Counted from the first letter of the stretch, positions 8,013 to 17,172 are shown. The stretch is 64,000 nucleotides of DNA from an uncultured Kiritimatiellota bacterium (GCA_944389585.1 CALXMW010000004.1:62001-126000), one strand, 5' to 3'. Notes: generated by a model not told the origin, from the sequence alone. Translations and numbers: made by a program.

Positions 8013-8743
8013 CCTTGCGCAAGTGGGCCGGCTGGGCGCTCGACGCGCTCTACCCGCGCGACTGCCTCTTCTGCGGCCGCCCCTCCGGCGATGGCTATGT
8101 CTGCCTGGACTGCCTGGGGCGCCTGCCCCTGCGGCGCAACCCCTCCTGCCTGATCTGCGGCGCCGAGTCGGCCATGCCGGAGGGGCCCGACTTCGTCTGC
8201 TCGGACTGCCTCCGCCACCGCCCCGCCTTCGAGCGCGCCTTCGTCGCCGCCCGCTACGAGGGCGACGTCCGCCGGCTTGTCCACGACTTCAAATACCACG
8301 GCGGCATCTGGCTCACCCGCGACCTCGCGCGCCTGCTCGTGGCCCTCTACCTTGACCGCCTCGCCCCCCTGCGCCCCCGCATCGACGCCGTCGTCCCCAT
8401 CCCCATGCTCCGGCGCAAACGCGGCGCCCGCGGCTACAACCAGGCCGAGCTGCTCGCCCGCGAGCTGGCCCGCCAGCTCCACCTCCCCTGCCGCGCCGGG
8501 CTCCTGCGCCGCGTCGCCACCGGCGTCCCCTCGCAGACGCGCCTGGGCCGCGCCGAGCGCCTGCGCAACGCCGAGGCCGCCTTCCGCCCCGCCCATCCCC
8601 GGCACCTGCGCGGCAAGACGCTGCTCCTGGTGGACGACGTCCTCACCACCGGCGCGACGTGCGACGCCTGCGCCCGCCTGCTCCGCCGCGCCGGCGCCAA
8701 GCGCGTCTACGTCCTTGCCCTTGCCCGCCCCCTGCGCGTTTGA
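7991..8743 (+). CDS. comF: ComF family phosphoribosyltransferase-like protein
   Basis: Related to the competence protein ComFC/GntX. 250 residues with two N-terminal zinc-binding CxxC pairs (CLFCGRPSGDGYVCLDC, then CLICG and CSDC within residues 20-80). The C-terminal PRT domain shows RGYNQAELLA, PSQTRLGRAERLRN and the PRPP loop VLLVDDVLTTGATCDAC as LLLVDDVLTTGAT. ComF proteins are linked to DNA uptake, but the catalytic role is unsettled in the family. The ATG at 7991 overlaps the transporter gene, and the TGA doubles as part of the next promoter's -35 box. Confidence 0.88.
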   Translation: MLRRLALTLRKWAGWALDALYPRDCLFCGRPSGDGYVCLDCLGRLPLRRNPSCLICGAESAMPEGPDFVCSDCLRHRPAFERAFVAARYEGDVRRLVHDFKYHGGIWLTRDLARLLVALYLDRLAPLRPRIDAVVPIPMLRRKRGARGYNQAELLARELARQLHLPCRAGLLRRVATGVPSQTRLGRAERLRNAEAAFRPAHPRHLRGKTLLLVDDVLTTGATCDACARLLRRAGAKRVYVLALARPLRV

Positions 8744-8769
8744 CACGCCCGGGCGGTTTGGCGTATACT
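8740..8769 (+). promoter_or_regulatory. Promoter of the restriction-methylase operon
   Basis: Consensus -35 TTGACA (8740-8745), 18-base spacer and -10 TATACT (8764-8769). The -35 overlaps the comF stop codon. It drives the methyltransferase gene, whose probable start at 8796 is preceded by GAAGGGG. Confidence 0.75.
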
Positions 8770-8795
8770 CCCCCCATCAAATGAAGGGGATGAGC

Positions 8796-9806
8796 ATGGC
8801 AGTTTCCACGGTCGAGGCATTGACGACGGGTTTTTCGCGGGAGAACGCGGAACGGTGGTTGCGGGGGACGTTTGCGTCTTTTGCCGGGGATCCGTTGGGG
8901 TTGGACGTGGGGGAGCCTGTGTTTGACCGGGCGGGGGTGAGCGAGGCCAAGCGCCTGGGTTATGTGACGTTGGCGCGGGCGGCGGACGACCCGCGCGAGG
9001 TGGAGCTGCCGGTCTTCCTGGTGCGGATGGCGCGGATGGGGATGGGGCCGCAGCGCCGGGCGCAGTTCGCCTGCGCCAAGCAAATCCTGAAGGGGTGGGG
9101 GGCCGGCCGCGGCGAGCGGGACGTGCCGGGGGCGCTCTTCTTCTTCCATGCGCAGGGGCGCACGCGGCTCTCTTTGGTGACGCCGCGCGACCAGGCCGCC
9201 ACGGACTACAAACGTCAGTCCTTCCTGCTGACGCCGGGCGAAGGGCGGAACCAGACCTTCCTCAAGTATTTCGATGGCACGCGGGTGGCCTGCTTTGGCC
9301 GGCCGGGCGAGAAGGTGCGGGGGGCGCGCTCGCTCCTGGCCCGCTTCTCCGTCGAGGCGCTCACCAAGGCGTTCTACACCGAGCTCTTTGCGTGGTATGA
9401 GTGGGCCGCCGACCCCAAGACCGGCGTCCGCTTCCCCGATGCGGCGGGCGATTTGGCCAAGACCAAAGAGCACCTCATCCGCCTGATCACCCGCCTGATG
9501 TTCGTGTGGTTCGTCCGCGAGCGCGGACTGGTCCCCGACGAGCTCTTCGACGCCAAGTGGTTGGGCGAGCGCCTGTTGCGCGACTTCGACCCGCACGCGG
9601 ACGACGAGGGCACCTACTACAACGCCGTCCTCCAGAACCTCTTCTTCGCCACGCTCAACCAGCCCGTGGAGGAACGCCGCTTCACGGATGAGCGTTCCTA
9701 TCACGGGAAGAACGCCTCCTATGGCGTGAACACGCTCTTTAGGGACAAGGGTACACGGGGGGGGGGCAGAGTATCTGGTTTCTGCCGTCGCATGATGGCG
9801 TCCTAA
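8796..9806 (+). CDS. Type IIG-like restriction-modification methyltransferase, N-terminal part before a G10 frameshift
   Basis: First part of a protein that would be about 1093 residues if the frame were continuous. As read, translation from 8796 ends at 9806 after entering the wrong frame in the run of ten G at 9757-9766. Eight or eleven G would rejoin the downstream frame at CAG (9767). The N-terminus shows FFFHAQGRTRLSLVTP, YKRQSFLL, FLKYFDG and LFAWYEWA, as in large Eco57I/type IIG-like proteins ahead of the methylase domain. Three in-frame ATGs (8781, 8790, 8796) exist; 8796 best fits the AAGGGG site. Probably an OFF phase of a variable gene; an assembly error in the homopolymer is the main alternative. 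Confidence 0.8.
   Translation: MAVSTVEALTTGFSRENAERWLRGTFASFAGDPLGLDVGEPVFDRAGVSEAKRLGYVTLARAADDPREVELPVFLVRMARMGMGPQRRAQFACAKQILKGWGAGRGERDVPGALFFFHAQGRTRLSLVTPRDQAATDYKRQSFLLTPGEGRNQTFLKYFDGTRVACFGRPGEKVRGARSLLARFSVEALTKAFYTELFAWYEWAADPKTGVRFPDAAGDLAKTKEHLIRLITRLMFVWFVRERGLVPDELFDAKWLGERLLRDFDPHADDEGTYYNAVLQNLFFATLNQPVEERRFTDERSYHGKNASYGVNTLFRDKGTRGGGRVSGFCRRMMAS
9757..9766 (+). repeat. Homopolymeric G10 tract inside the methyltransferase gene
   Basis: Ten consecutive G between ACAC and CAGAG, at the exact point where the two halves of the methyltransferase change frame. Long poly(G) tracts in R-M and surface genes are a classic substrate for slipped-strand phase variation. Confidence 0.85.
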
Positions 9807-10162
9807 AAGTCTTCGCTTCCGTTCCCTATCTCAACGGCGGCCTCTTCGAGTGCCTGGACGGGGAAGACGAGGCCGACGGCAACCGCAAGGTCTACCGCGA
9901 CGGCTTCTCCCGCCGCGCCGACAGGCGCGCCTTCCTCCCCAACCGCCTCTTCTTCGATGCGGAGCGCGGACTGCTCCCCCTGCTGAAGCGCTACGACTTC
10001 ACCATCGACGAGAACCACGCCACCGACGCCGACATCGCCCTCGACCCCGAGCTCCTCGGTAAGGTCTTCGAGAACCTCCTCGCCTCCTACAACCCCGAGA
10101 CCGGCGTCTCCGCCCGTAAGGCCTCCGGCTCCTTCTACACCCCGCGCGAGATCGTCGACTAC

Positions 10163-12076
10163 ATGGTCGACCAATCCCTCCGCGCCGCCCTCGCCCCCGT
10201 GGCCGACGCCGCGACCCTCGATGTCCTCTTCGGCGACGATGCCGAGGCCATCGTCCAGTTGCCCGCCGCCACCAAGGCCACGCTCCGCGAACGCCTCCGG
10301 GCCCTCAAGACCATCGACCCCGCCTGCGGCTCCGGCGCCTTCCCTATGGGCCTGCTCAACCGCATGGTGGGCCTCCTCGCGGACCTGGGCGAAGGAAACG
10401 CCTATCAGAGCAAGCTCCACCTCATCGAGCAGGGCATCTACGGCGTGGACATCCAGCCCATCGCCATCCAGATCTCCAAGCTCCGCTTCTTCATCTCCCT
10501 CCTCTGCGACCAAACCCCTGACCCCTCCAAACCCAACGCCGGCCTCGACCAACTCCCCAACCTCGAAACCCACCTCGTCATCGCCAACTCCCTCATCGGC
10601 TTCAACGACGGGGGAAACTACATCATCCCCAAGCACATTGAGGCCCTGCGTGAGGAACTCAAAACCCTGCGCGCCAAGTATGTCCAGGCCCACACCCGCG
10701 CGGAGAAGCTGAAACTCCGAGCCCAGGACCGCGCGCTCCGCAACCAAATCCAGGATCACTTCCGCGATATGCGCCTCTCCGGCGTGGACCTCCTCTCGGC
10801 GTGGAACCCCTACGACCCCACCGTCGCCTCCCCCTTCTTCGACCCCCAGTGGATGTTCGGCATCGACACCTTCGACATCGTCATCGGCAACCCGCCGTAT
10901 GTGCAGGTGGGCAAGGGTGAAGTTTCTGACAGACAATTCCCTTGGTCGGAAGGAAAAGATAAACGTCGTCAGAACCTTTACAAGGTCTTTGTTGAGCATG
11001 GTTATAATCTTGCCAAGCGAAATGGTGCAGTGTGTTTCATTGTTCAGAGTTCCCTAATGTGTGATGTTTCTGCTACTGCTACTAGAGAGCTCTTACTGCG
11101 TCACACTACTCTTTTGCAGGTTATTGAGTTTCCAAAGGACACGAATGATCCAGAAGTAAAGGTCTTTAAGAGCGTTCTCACTGGAACTTGTATTGTACTT
11201 TTCCTTAAAAGGCCTCCGTTAGATGCAAGTTTTGTTCTTTCCATTCACAACACGTTGGCTACTATTATGGCACCACGATTCGCACGACTCCCGCAGGCCG
11301 TCGTGTTACAAGGCGGTGGCAATCTTGAATTCCCGCTTTTGAGAGCCGAAGAAGGAACACTTTTCACCAAAATGCGGACGAAGTTCCGCTCACTTACTTC
11401 TATCTTTTCCGCGAAACGTAAAGGCAATATTGGCTCAGAACGTCTCAGCCATATCGTTTCTTATTCTCCGTCCACAATCTCGATTGTCAAAGGAGAGCAT
11501 GTCCATCGCTACCATCTTGACCTAGGGATGATGTATGGGAAGAACCAAAGTTCAGTACGTGATCTTGCTCATGAGAATAGGGTAGGTGATGCGGTCGTCT
11601 GCCAGAATATAACAGGGACAACGGACAAGTATCGGATTCATGCATGCAGAGCGGAGTGCAAAGAGAAGGAAATAGTTTTTTTGGATTCTGTGAACATCAT
11701 TTACTTAAGGCGTGCAAGAGATGCGTCTGTTGTGGTGGGCCTCCTTAATTCTCGCCTTTTAGACTGGACATTTAGGACAACCTCTACAAATAATCACGTC
11801 AATCTCTACGAGCTAGTGACACTTCCCATTCCGTCTGCGGAGGCGTTGTCTTCTGCGGATGGAGATAGGTTGGTGGCGTTGGTGAGACGGGCGGAAGCAG
11901 GAGAGGATGTGCAGGCGGAGATTGACGCAGTGGTCTACCGTTTGTATGGGCTGACGACGGAAGAGATTGCGCTGGTGGAGCGTTCGTTTGAGCGCTCGGA
12001 GAAACGGTCTGGTGCGGCGGCGCAGGGTGTGTCCGCCGGCGTGGTTTCTGAAGACGACGACGAGGAGGATGCGTAA
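10163..12076 (+). CDS. Type IIG-like N6-adenine methyltransferase, catalytic and target-recognition part after the frameshift
   Basis: The frame is open from the G tract; 10163 is the first ATG. Across 9767-10162 it already encodes VFASVPYLNGGLFE and SGSFYTPREIVDYM, the usual entry to an Eco57I-type methylase. SAM motif I is DPACGSGAFPMG and the adenine-methylase motif IV is IGNPPYVQ (bases 10883-10906). The following target-recognition part (about 10915-11830) is strikingly AT-richer than the rest of the gene, about 45 percent GC in a sampled line. The stop is one base from the next gene. Predicted role: methylate a specific site and, with the helicase, restrict unmethylated DNA. An N-terminal nuclease motif was not identified. 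Confidence 0.82.
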   Translation: MVDQSLRAALAPVADAATLDVLFGDDAEAIVQLPAATKATLRERLRALKTIDPACGSGAFPMGLLNRMVGLLADLGEGNAYQSKLHLIEQGIYGVDIQPIAIQISKLRFFISLLCDQTPDPSKPNAGLDQLPNLETHLVIANSLIGFNDGGNYIIPKHIEALREELKTLRAKYVQAHTRAEKLKLRAQDRALRNQIQDHFRDMRLSGVDLLSAWNPYDPTVASPFFDPQWMFGIDTFDIVIGNPPYVQVGKGEVSDRQFPWSEGKDKRRQNLYKVFVEHGYNLAKRNGAVCFIVQSSLMCDVSATATRELLLRHTTLLQVIEFPKDTNDPEVKVFKSVLTGTCIVLFLKRPPLDASFVLSIHNTLATIMAPRFARLPQAVVLQGGGNLEFPLLRAEEGTLFTKMRTKFRSLTSIFSAKRKGNIGSERLSHIVSYSPSTISIVKGEHVHRYHLDLGMMYGKNQSSVRDLAHENRVGDAVVCQNITGTTDKYRIHACRAECKEKEIVFLDSVNIIYLRRARDASVVVGLLNSRLLDWTFRTTSTNNHVNLYELVTLPIPSAEALSSADGDRLVALVRRAEAGEDVQAEIDAVVYRLYGLTTEEIALVERSFERSEKRSGAAAQGVSAGVVSEDDDEEDA

Positions 12077-12077
12077 G

Positions 12078-15000
12078 ATGTTGTTGTTCCGTGAAGGCGC
12101 GGGGGTGCTGAGGGACCGCTTTGAGGCGGCGCTGAAGTATGTGGACCGGGTGGATGTGCTGGTGGGGTTCTTCTGGTTCTCGGGGCTGAAGGTGTTCGAG
12201 GAGGCGTTGCGGGCGCACCCGGGGGTGAGGCTTCGGGTGTTGGTGGGGATGGCGGCGGATGTGTGGGAGGCGCGGGGGCAGGTGGCGGAGTTGGCGCCGG
12301 TGACGCGGGGGAAGGACGACGCGGCGGTGGCGGCGGAGGCGTATGAGCGCCTGGGGCGGGTGCTGAAGAGCGGGATCGGGGAGACGCGCCAGGACGCGGC
12401 GCGGCAGGCGTTCTTCGCGGAGCTGTTGGAGGCGGGGCGGCTGGAGGTTCGGCAGACGCGGCGGCCGAACCACGCGAAGGTGTGGCTCTTCCACAATGCG
12501 CCGGAGCACCGGGCGGGGTTCGGCGAGGGGCGGTTGATCACGGGGAGCAGCAACTTCTCGCGGGCGGCGCTGAAGGGGGAGACGCAGGACGAGCTGGACG
12601 TGGAGCTGTTGGACTGGGGCTATCCGGAGGCGCAGGGGTGGTTCGACGCGCTGTGGGCGGACTCGGTGCCGTTGGACGCGGCGCGTCTGGCGGGGTGTCT
12701 GCGGGCGCGTGAGGCGCTGACGCCCTTCGAGGCCTTTGCGCTGGCGTTGGACACGGTGGTGCGGGCCGAGCCGGAGAAGCCGAGCCTGTCGGCGAAGATC
12801 CGGCGGGCGCTGAAGGAGGCGAAGTTCCAGGAGTTCGCCTATCAGCGCGACGCGGTGGCGCAGGCGTGCGAGATGTTGGAGGCCTATGGCGGGGCGTTAG
12901 TGGCGGACGTGGTGGGGCTGGGCAAGAGCGTCATCGCGATGTTGGTGGCGTCGGCCTCGGACTTTGGGCACACGGGGCTGATTTTGTGCCCGCCCGGGCT
13001 GGTCGAGAACTGGAAGGGGTATCGGAAGGCCTTTGGGTTGGGGCCGACGCGGTGGCCGGTGCTCTCCAGCGGGGACTTGGGAAAGGCGAAGGAGCTCTTG
13101 CAGGAGGATGCGGGCTTCCAGATGGTAATCGTGGACGAGGCGCACCGTTTCCGCAACGCCGAGGGCCAGCAGTATGCCGACCTGCAGGCCATCTGCCGGG
13201 GGCGGCGCGTGCTGCTGCTGACGGCGACGCCGCTGAACAACCGGTTGGACGACTTGGCGGCGCTGTTGGGGCTCTTCCTGCCGACGAAGAACAACCCGAT
13301 GGTCTACGGCGGCGACCTGACGGGTTACCTGAAGGGGCTTGGGCGGCGGCTGAAGGATTGTCAGGATGCGTTGCGTCAGGCGCGGACGTTGGGGCCGGAT
13401 GAGTTGGCCAAGGCGGCCCTCGATGTGGGGGCGCTGGTGGCGGCGGGCGTGGACTGGGCGCAGGCGCTGAACCTGCGGGGACGGGAGGCGACGCTGAAGG
13501 TGGTCGAGGCCTGCCACAAGCAAGCGTTGGGGAAGGTGCGCGAGCTGTTGGAGAAGGTGACCATCCGCCGGAACCGTCTGGACCTGTTGGAGGACCCCAT
13601 CTACAGCAAGAGCCTGCCGCCGCTCTCGCGGGTGTGCGATCCGGGGCGGGCCTTCTTTGCGCTGGACGACGCGCAGGACGCCTTTTACGACCGCATCATC
13701 ACCGAGGAGTTCGGCGGGCTGGCGCCGCGTTGGGCGGGGCCGGTGTATCAGCCTGAGCGGTATCTCTTTTCCAAGAAGAAGATCGGCGGCGCCACGCAGG
13801 GGAACATCCTTGAGAATATGAGGCGGATGTTGGTGCGGCGCTTCGAGAGTTCCTTCGCGGCCTTCGCGCAGTCGCTGGAGAATATGCGGGTGATGTATCG
13901 CAAGGCCGAGGACTTCGCGCTGCGTCAGCGAAAGTTCCTCTACGCACGGCAGGAGATGGCCAAGTTGCTGGACATCACCGACCCGGAGGCGTTCCAAGAG
14001 GCGTATGAGGCCGTCCTCGAGGAACTGACGCAGCGCAGCGAGGAAGAGGGCAAGGCCTACGTCTACGACTTCGATGACCCCGACTTCAACGACAAGGCCT
14101 TCCTGGCCGACCTGCGCGCGGACATCGCGTTGATCGAGCGCCTGCAGAAGGAGATGAAGGCCCTCAAGCTGGTGGAGAGCGACCCGAAGTCCGCCCGGCT
14201 CATCGAGGTCTGCCGCGACATCCTCGCCGGCGAGGCGCTCAAGGACCCCAACCCCGCCGCGCCGCGGCGCAAAATCCTCATCTTCAGCGAATTCGCCGAC
14301 ACCGTCGCCTTTTTGGGCAAGCGGTTGGAGAAGGCCTTCCCCGGGCGCGTCTGCGTGGTGAGGGATTTGGGGCGCGAGAAGCGCGACGAGTTGCGCGCGA
14401 ACTTCGATTTCTCTTGTCCCAAGGCCGTGCAGCGTGACGATTACGACATCCTGGTGGGCACGGACAAAATCAGTGAAGGGCTGAACCTCAACCGTGCCGG
14501 CGTGGCGGTCAATTACGACATCCCCTGGAATCCCACGCGCGTCTTGCAGCGCTTGGGCCGCATCAACCGCATCGGCGGGAAGGTCTTCGACGAGCTCCAC
14601 ACGCTCAACTTCTTCCCCACCCGCCGCGGCGCGGACGTGGTGGGCAACGAGCGCATCGCCAAGGAGAAGCTCTTCAACATCCAGAAAACCCTCGGCGAGG
14701 ACGTCAAACTCTTCGAGGAGGGCGAGGAGCCCTCCGCCGCCGAACTCTGGGAACGTCTCAACGGCGACAAGGAAGAGTCCAGCGCAATCACCAAGTGGCG
14801 TGGGCTCCATGCGGAATTGGCCCAGCGCTACCCTAATCTCTTCGAGCAGGTTGCCAAGCGAGCGCCGAACGCAAAGAGCGCTCGTGCCGCCGTCGGCAAC
14901 GCCTTGCCCGGCACTTATCAGTTGCGTACGTTGGGCGCCTTGCCGCAGGCTCTCGCGCGAATCAATGGTGAGGTCATCCCCATCGCCCCCACCGCCCTTC

Positions 15001-15419
15001 TCGAGGCCCTCCGCTGCGAACCCGACGAACCGTTGCAGGGGGAGGCCGTGCGCGGCAAACCCTTCTGGGACGACCTCGCCGCCTTGACGAAATACCGCGA
15101 CGCCTCACCCGCTTGGACGACCCCTTCGCTCGCCGCCGCGCGCGACAACCTGGCGCGGATGGAACAGATCGCCCCCGCGCACGCCGAGGCCGTCCGCGCC
15201 GTGCGCAAGGCCCTTAACGAAGGCCGCCTGGCCGCCTGGTGGGTCAAGCGCCTGGCCGAGCGCGTCTTCGCCCACGACACGGCGACCGAGGCCGAGATTG
15301 CGACCTACGCGAAGACCCTCCGCGCCGTCCTGGCCGACCTTCGCCTCGCCGGCGCCGGCACCCCGCCCCCGCCCCTTGTCACCCAACTCACCGCCGCCCT
15401 CATTGGGGCAACCAAGTAA
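12078..15419 (+). CDS. Phospholipase D-like nuclease fused to SNF2-family helicase
   Basis: 1113 residues. The N-terminal PLD-like domain (about 1-190) has NHAKVWLF (HxK near 132) and GSSNFSRAAL near 155. A SNF2/HepA-type motor follows: Walker A-like ADVVGLGKS near 275-283, DEAH box IVDEAHRFRN near 350, LLLTATPLNN near 381, motifs V/VI SEGLNLNRAG near 800 and QRLGRINRIG near 823. With the upstream methyltransferase it resembles methylase/PLD/SNF2 combinations seen in DISARM-like defence loci, but drmA, drmB and drmC are absent here. Expected to translocate on DNA and cut invading DNA; this is inference. The start at 12078 is one base after the methylase stop. Confidence 0.85.
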   Translation: MLLFREGAGVLRDRFEAALKYVDRVDVLVGFFWFSGLKVFEEALRAHPGVRLRVLVGMAADVWEARGQVAELAPVTRGKDDAAVAAEAYERLGRVLKSGIGETRQDAARQAFFAELLEAGRLEVRQTRRPNHAKVWLFHNAPEHRAGFGEGRLITGSSNFSRAALKGETQDELDVELLDWGYPEAQGWFDALWADSVPLDAARLAGCLRAREALTPFEAFALALDTVVRAEPEKPSLSAKIRRALKEAKFQEFAYQRDAVAQACEMLEAYGGALVADVVGLGKSVIAMLVASASDFGHTGLILCPPGLVENWKGYRKAFGLGPTRWPVLSSGDLGKAKELLQEDAGFQMVIVDEAHRFRNAEGQQYADLQAICRGRRVLLLTATPLNNRLDDLAALLGLFLPTKNNPMVYGGDLTGYLKGLGRRLKDCQDALRQARTLGPDELAKAALDVGALVAAGVDWAQALNLRGREATLKVVEACHKQALGKVRELLEKVTIRRNRLDLLEDPIYSKSLPPLSRVCDPGRAFFALDDAQDAFYDRIITEEFGGLAPRWAGPVYQPERYLFSKKKIGGATQGNILENMRRMLVRRFESSFAAFAQSLENMRVMYRKAEDFALRQRKFLYARQEMAKLLDITDPEAFQEAYEAVLEELTQRSEEEGKAYVYDFDDPDFNDKAFLADLRADIALIERLQKEMKALKLVESDPKSARLIEVCRDILAGEALKDPNPAAPRRKILIFSEFADTVAFLGKRLEKAFPGRVCVVRDLGREKRDELRANFDFSCPKAVQRDDYDILVGTDKISEGLNLNRAGVAVNYDIPWNPTRVLQRLGRINRIGGKVFDELHTLNFFPTRRGADVVGNERIAKEKLFNIQKTLGEDVKLFEEGEEPSAAELWERLNGDKEESSAITKWRGLHAELAQRYPNLFEQVAKRAPNAKSARAAVGNALPGTYQLRTLGALPQALARINGEVIPIAPTALLEALRCEPDEPLQGEAVRGKPFWDDLAALTKYRDASPAWTTPSLAAARDNLARMEQIAPAHAEAVRAVRKALNEGRLAAWWVKRLAERVFAHDTATEAEIATYAKTLRAVLADLRLAGAGTPPPPLVTQLTAALIGATK

Positions 15420-15438
15420 CCGAAGGAAAGGAAACGCC

Positions 15439-15954
15439 ATGGCTTATTCCCTGTATGATACCGTTTTGAACTCCTTAGTTGATTCCAAGGAATACAAAGA
15501 AGCGTGTGAACGAGAAGAAAAAGCGATGGAGAAGTGGAAGAGCACTCTGGGATCGTACTCTAGGGAGGAGGATAACCCCGCTTACAGAGAGGTTTGTGCG
15601 GCGACGGATGCCAAGCTTGAAGTGCTTGGCACGGTATTGGCAAGATTGGATCCTGACATGGTGCAGAGTTTACAGATAATAGCGGAAATGGAGGAGGCCA
15701 AAGCCGAACAAGCCTATCAGGAAGCCGAACAAGATAGTCGATGCGCTTACATGAAAGTTCTCTGTGTTGGGACTATTGAAAAACTAGAAAAACTAGAAAA
15801 GACGCTCTCTACATTGGAGGACATACGGCAGACAGAAGGGGAAACGGCCATTGTTGAATGGCTTGATGAATTAGAGGAGTCCATTGCGTCTTTGCGGCAA
15901 ACCGTGGACGTGCTTTCTAAGAACCTTGTCGTCCTTCGCAAACTGCTTGTGTAA
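15439..15954 (+). CDS. Small coiled-coil protein of the defence operon, unknown function
   Basis: 171 residues, not recognised. Highly charged with heptad-like stretches (EACEREEKAMEKWK, TIEKLEKLEKTLSTLEDI, ELEESIASLRQTVDVL), so largely helical coiled coil; no signal peptide or membrane segment. AAAGGAAA precedes the ATG. The DNA is clearly AT-richer than its neighbours, suggesting separate acquisition. Its TAA overlaps the ATG of the next gene as TAATG, implying coupled translation and a functional partnership, possibly as an adaptor or inhibitor. Confidence 0.7.
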   Translation: MAYSLYDTVLNSLVDSKEYKEACEREEKAMEKWKSTLGSYSREEDNPAYREVCAATDAKLEVLGTVLARLDPDMVQSLQIIAEMEEAKAEQAYQEAEQDSRCAYMKVLCVGTIEKLEKLEKTLSTLEDIRQTEGETAIVEWLDELEESIASLRQTVDVLSKNLVVLRKLLV

Positions 15955-17153
15955 TGGGTCGTGACACATGGACGCGCGGCGGAACCCGCAAAACGGGGAG
16001 TCTGAACTTCGGGAAAACCAAAGACGGCGAGACGTGGCTCCCGACGGCGTTGGAAGACGTCGTAGCGAAATACGCCGATGATAGTCTTGGCGCACGGAAA
16101 AGCAGGACGCAGGAGTTCTTGCGCCGGGAGTATCTCGACATCATCCAAGAGCATGACATCCGCGACGTCGAGGCCTACAAGAAGGTGGTGCGTCCACGAC
16201 GGTATGGAAACCTGTCCGAAAAAATACGCGAGCAACTGTGGCCGCTTTTCGAGGAGATGAACGCCCAACTTGACGGCTTGGGGCGTTACAAGTCCCAGCC
16301 CCGCGTGGTTGCGTTGAACCGACTGACCCAGGAACTGACCTCGCCCGGGCCGAACGCGGACAAGGCCTATCTGCTTGGGCGCTACGGCGCGGTGGTGGTG
16401 GACGAGGCGCAGGATTTCGGCGCCTCGGAGTACCGCTTCCTGGCGGCATTGACGGGGAACACCTTCGACCACCCCCAACCTACGCTCTATCTGGCCGGCG
16501 ACGGCCATCAGCGTATCTATGGGCGCATCGGGGCGTTCAACCAGTGCAATATCAACGTGGTCAACCGTTCCCACAAGCTGACGGTGTGCTACCGCTCGAC
16601 GGGGGCCATCCGGGAGTTCGCGGAGAAACTGCTGAAGGGCGCCGCAGTCAAGGGGCTTGACGATGAGGTCGAGACCTTCGGGGGCAAATCGCTTGTGCAG
16701 GGCGAGCCGCCGGAGGAACGGTATGTCTCGAACTACACGACCGAAAACGACGCCATCGCAGAAGCCATCCAAACGTGGAGGGGGAAGGCTTCCAAGAATT
16801 ACGGTAATTATGCCGTGCTGTTGCGTGGCAACAAGCGTAAGCTCTATGCCGTCACCAAGGCGCTTGAGGAGCGCGGCATCCCAGCGGCCTTGGTGACCAG
16901 TGAGGAGGAGCTTGACTTGAAGGACGGCAAGGTGAAGGTAATGACGATGCATCGCGCCAAGGGACTTCAGTTCATCGGCGTGGTGCTGGTGCTGGACGAT
17001 TGGCCGACCATCCCCAAATCCATTGATAGTTCGGACACGGACGCAATCGAGGAACAGATGGTGACGGAGCGGCAGTTGCTCTACATGGCCGCCATGCGCG
17101 CGCAGCGGTTCCTGCTCCTCACCTCCTCCAACGGCCACCGCGCCGATGCCTGA
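15954..17153 (+). CDS. UvrD/Rep-type helicase lacking the Walker A region
   Basis: 399 residues that match only the C-terminal two thirds of an SF1A helicase. Present: motif II VVVDEAQDF near 145-153, motif III LAGDGHQRIYGR near 180-191, motif IV region LTVCYRST, motif V VKVMTMHRAKGLQF near 327-340 and motif VI RQLLYMAAMRAQRFLLL. Absent: the Q motif and the GxGKT Walker A loop, so it should not hydrolyse ATP like a normal UvrD. It could be a truncated remnant or a helicase-derived sensor/partner of the coiled-coil protein. Its start codon overlaps that gene by one base. Confidence 0.8.
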   Translation: MGRDTWTRGGTRKTGSLNFGKTKDGETWLPTALEDVVAKYADDSLGARKSRTQEFLRREYLDIIQEHDIRDVEAYKKVVRPRRYGNLSEKIREQLWPLFEEMNAQLDGLGRYKSQPRVVALNRLTQELTSPGPNADKAYLLGRYGAVVVDEAQDFGASEYRFLAALTGNTFDHPQPTLYLAGDGHQRIYGRIGAFNQCNINVVNRSHKLTVCYRSTGAIREFAEKLLKGAAVKGLDDEVETFGGKSLVQGEPPEERYVSNYTTENDAIAEAIQTWRGKASKNYGNYAVLLRGNKRKLYAVTKALEERGIPAALVTSEEELDLKDGKVKVMTMHRAKGLQFIGVVLVLDDWPTIPKSIDSSDTDAIEEQMVTERQLLYMAAMRAQRFLLLTSSNGHRADA

Positions 17154-17154
17154 A

Positions 17155-17172
17155 GGCGCGGGAACCCGCGCC
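17155..17172. other. Inverted repeat between convergent genes
   Basis: GGCGCGGG and CCCGCGCC separated by AA, immediately after the helicase stop and facing the convergent GNAT gene. It has no T run on either side, so it is only a weak terminator candidate. Confidence 0.35.

Noticed and set aside
8277-8780. Extension of the methyltransferase frame back through comF
   Set aside because: The translation is Ser/Ala/Pro-rich shadow of comF; the promoter at 8740-8769 and the RBS before 8796 place the true start.
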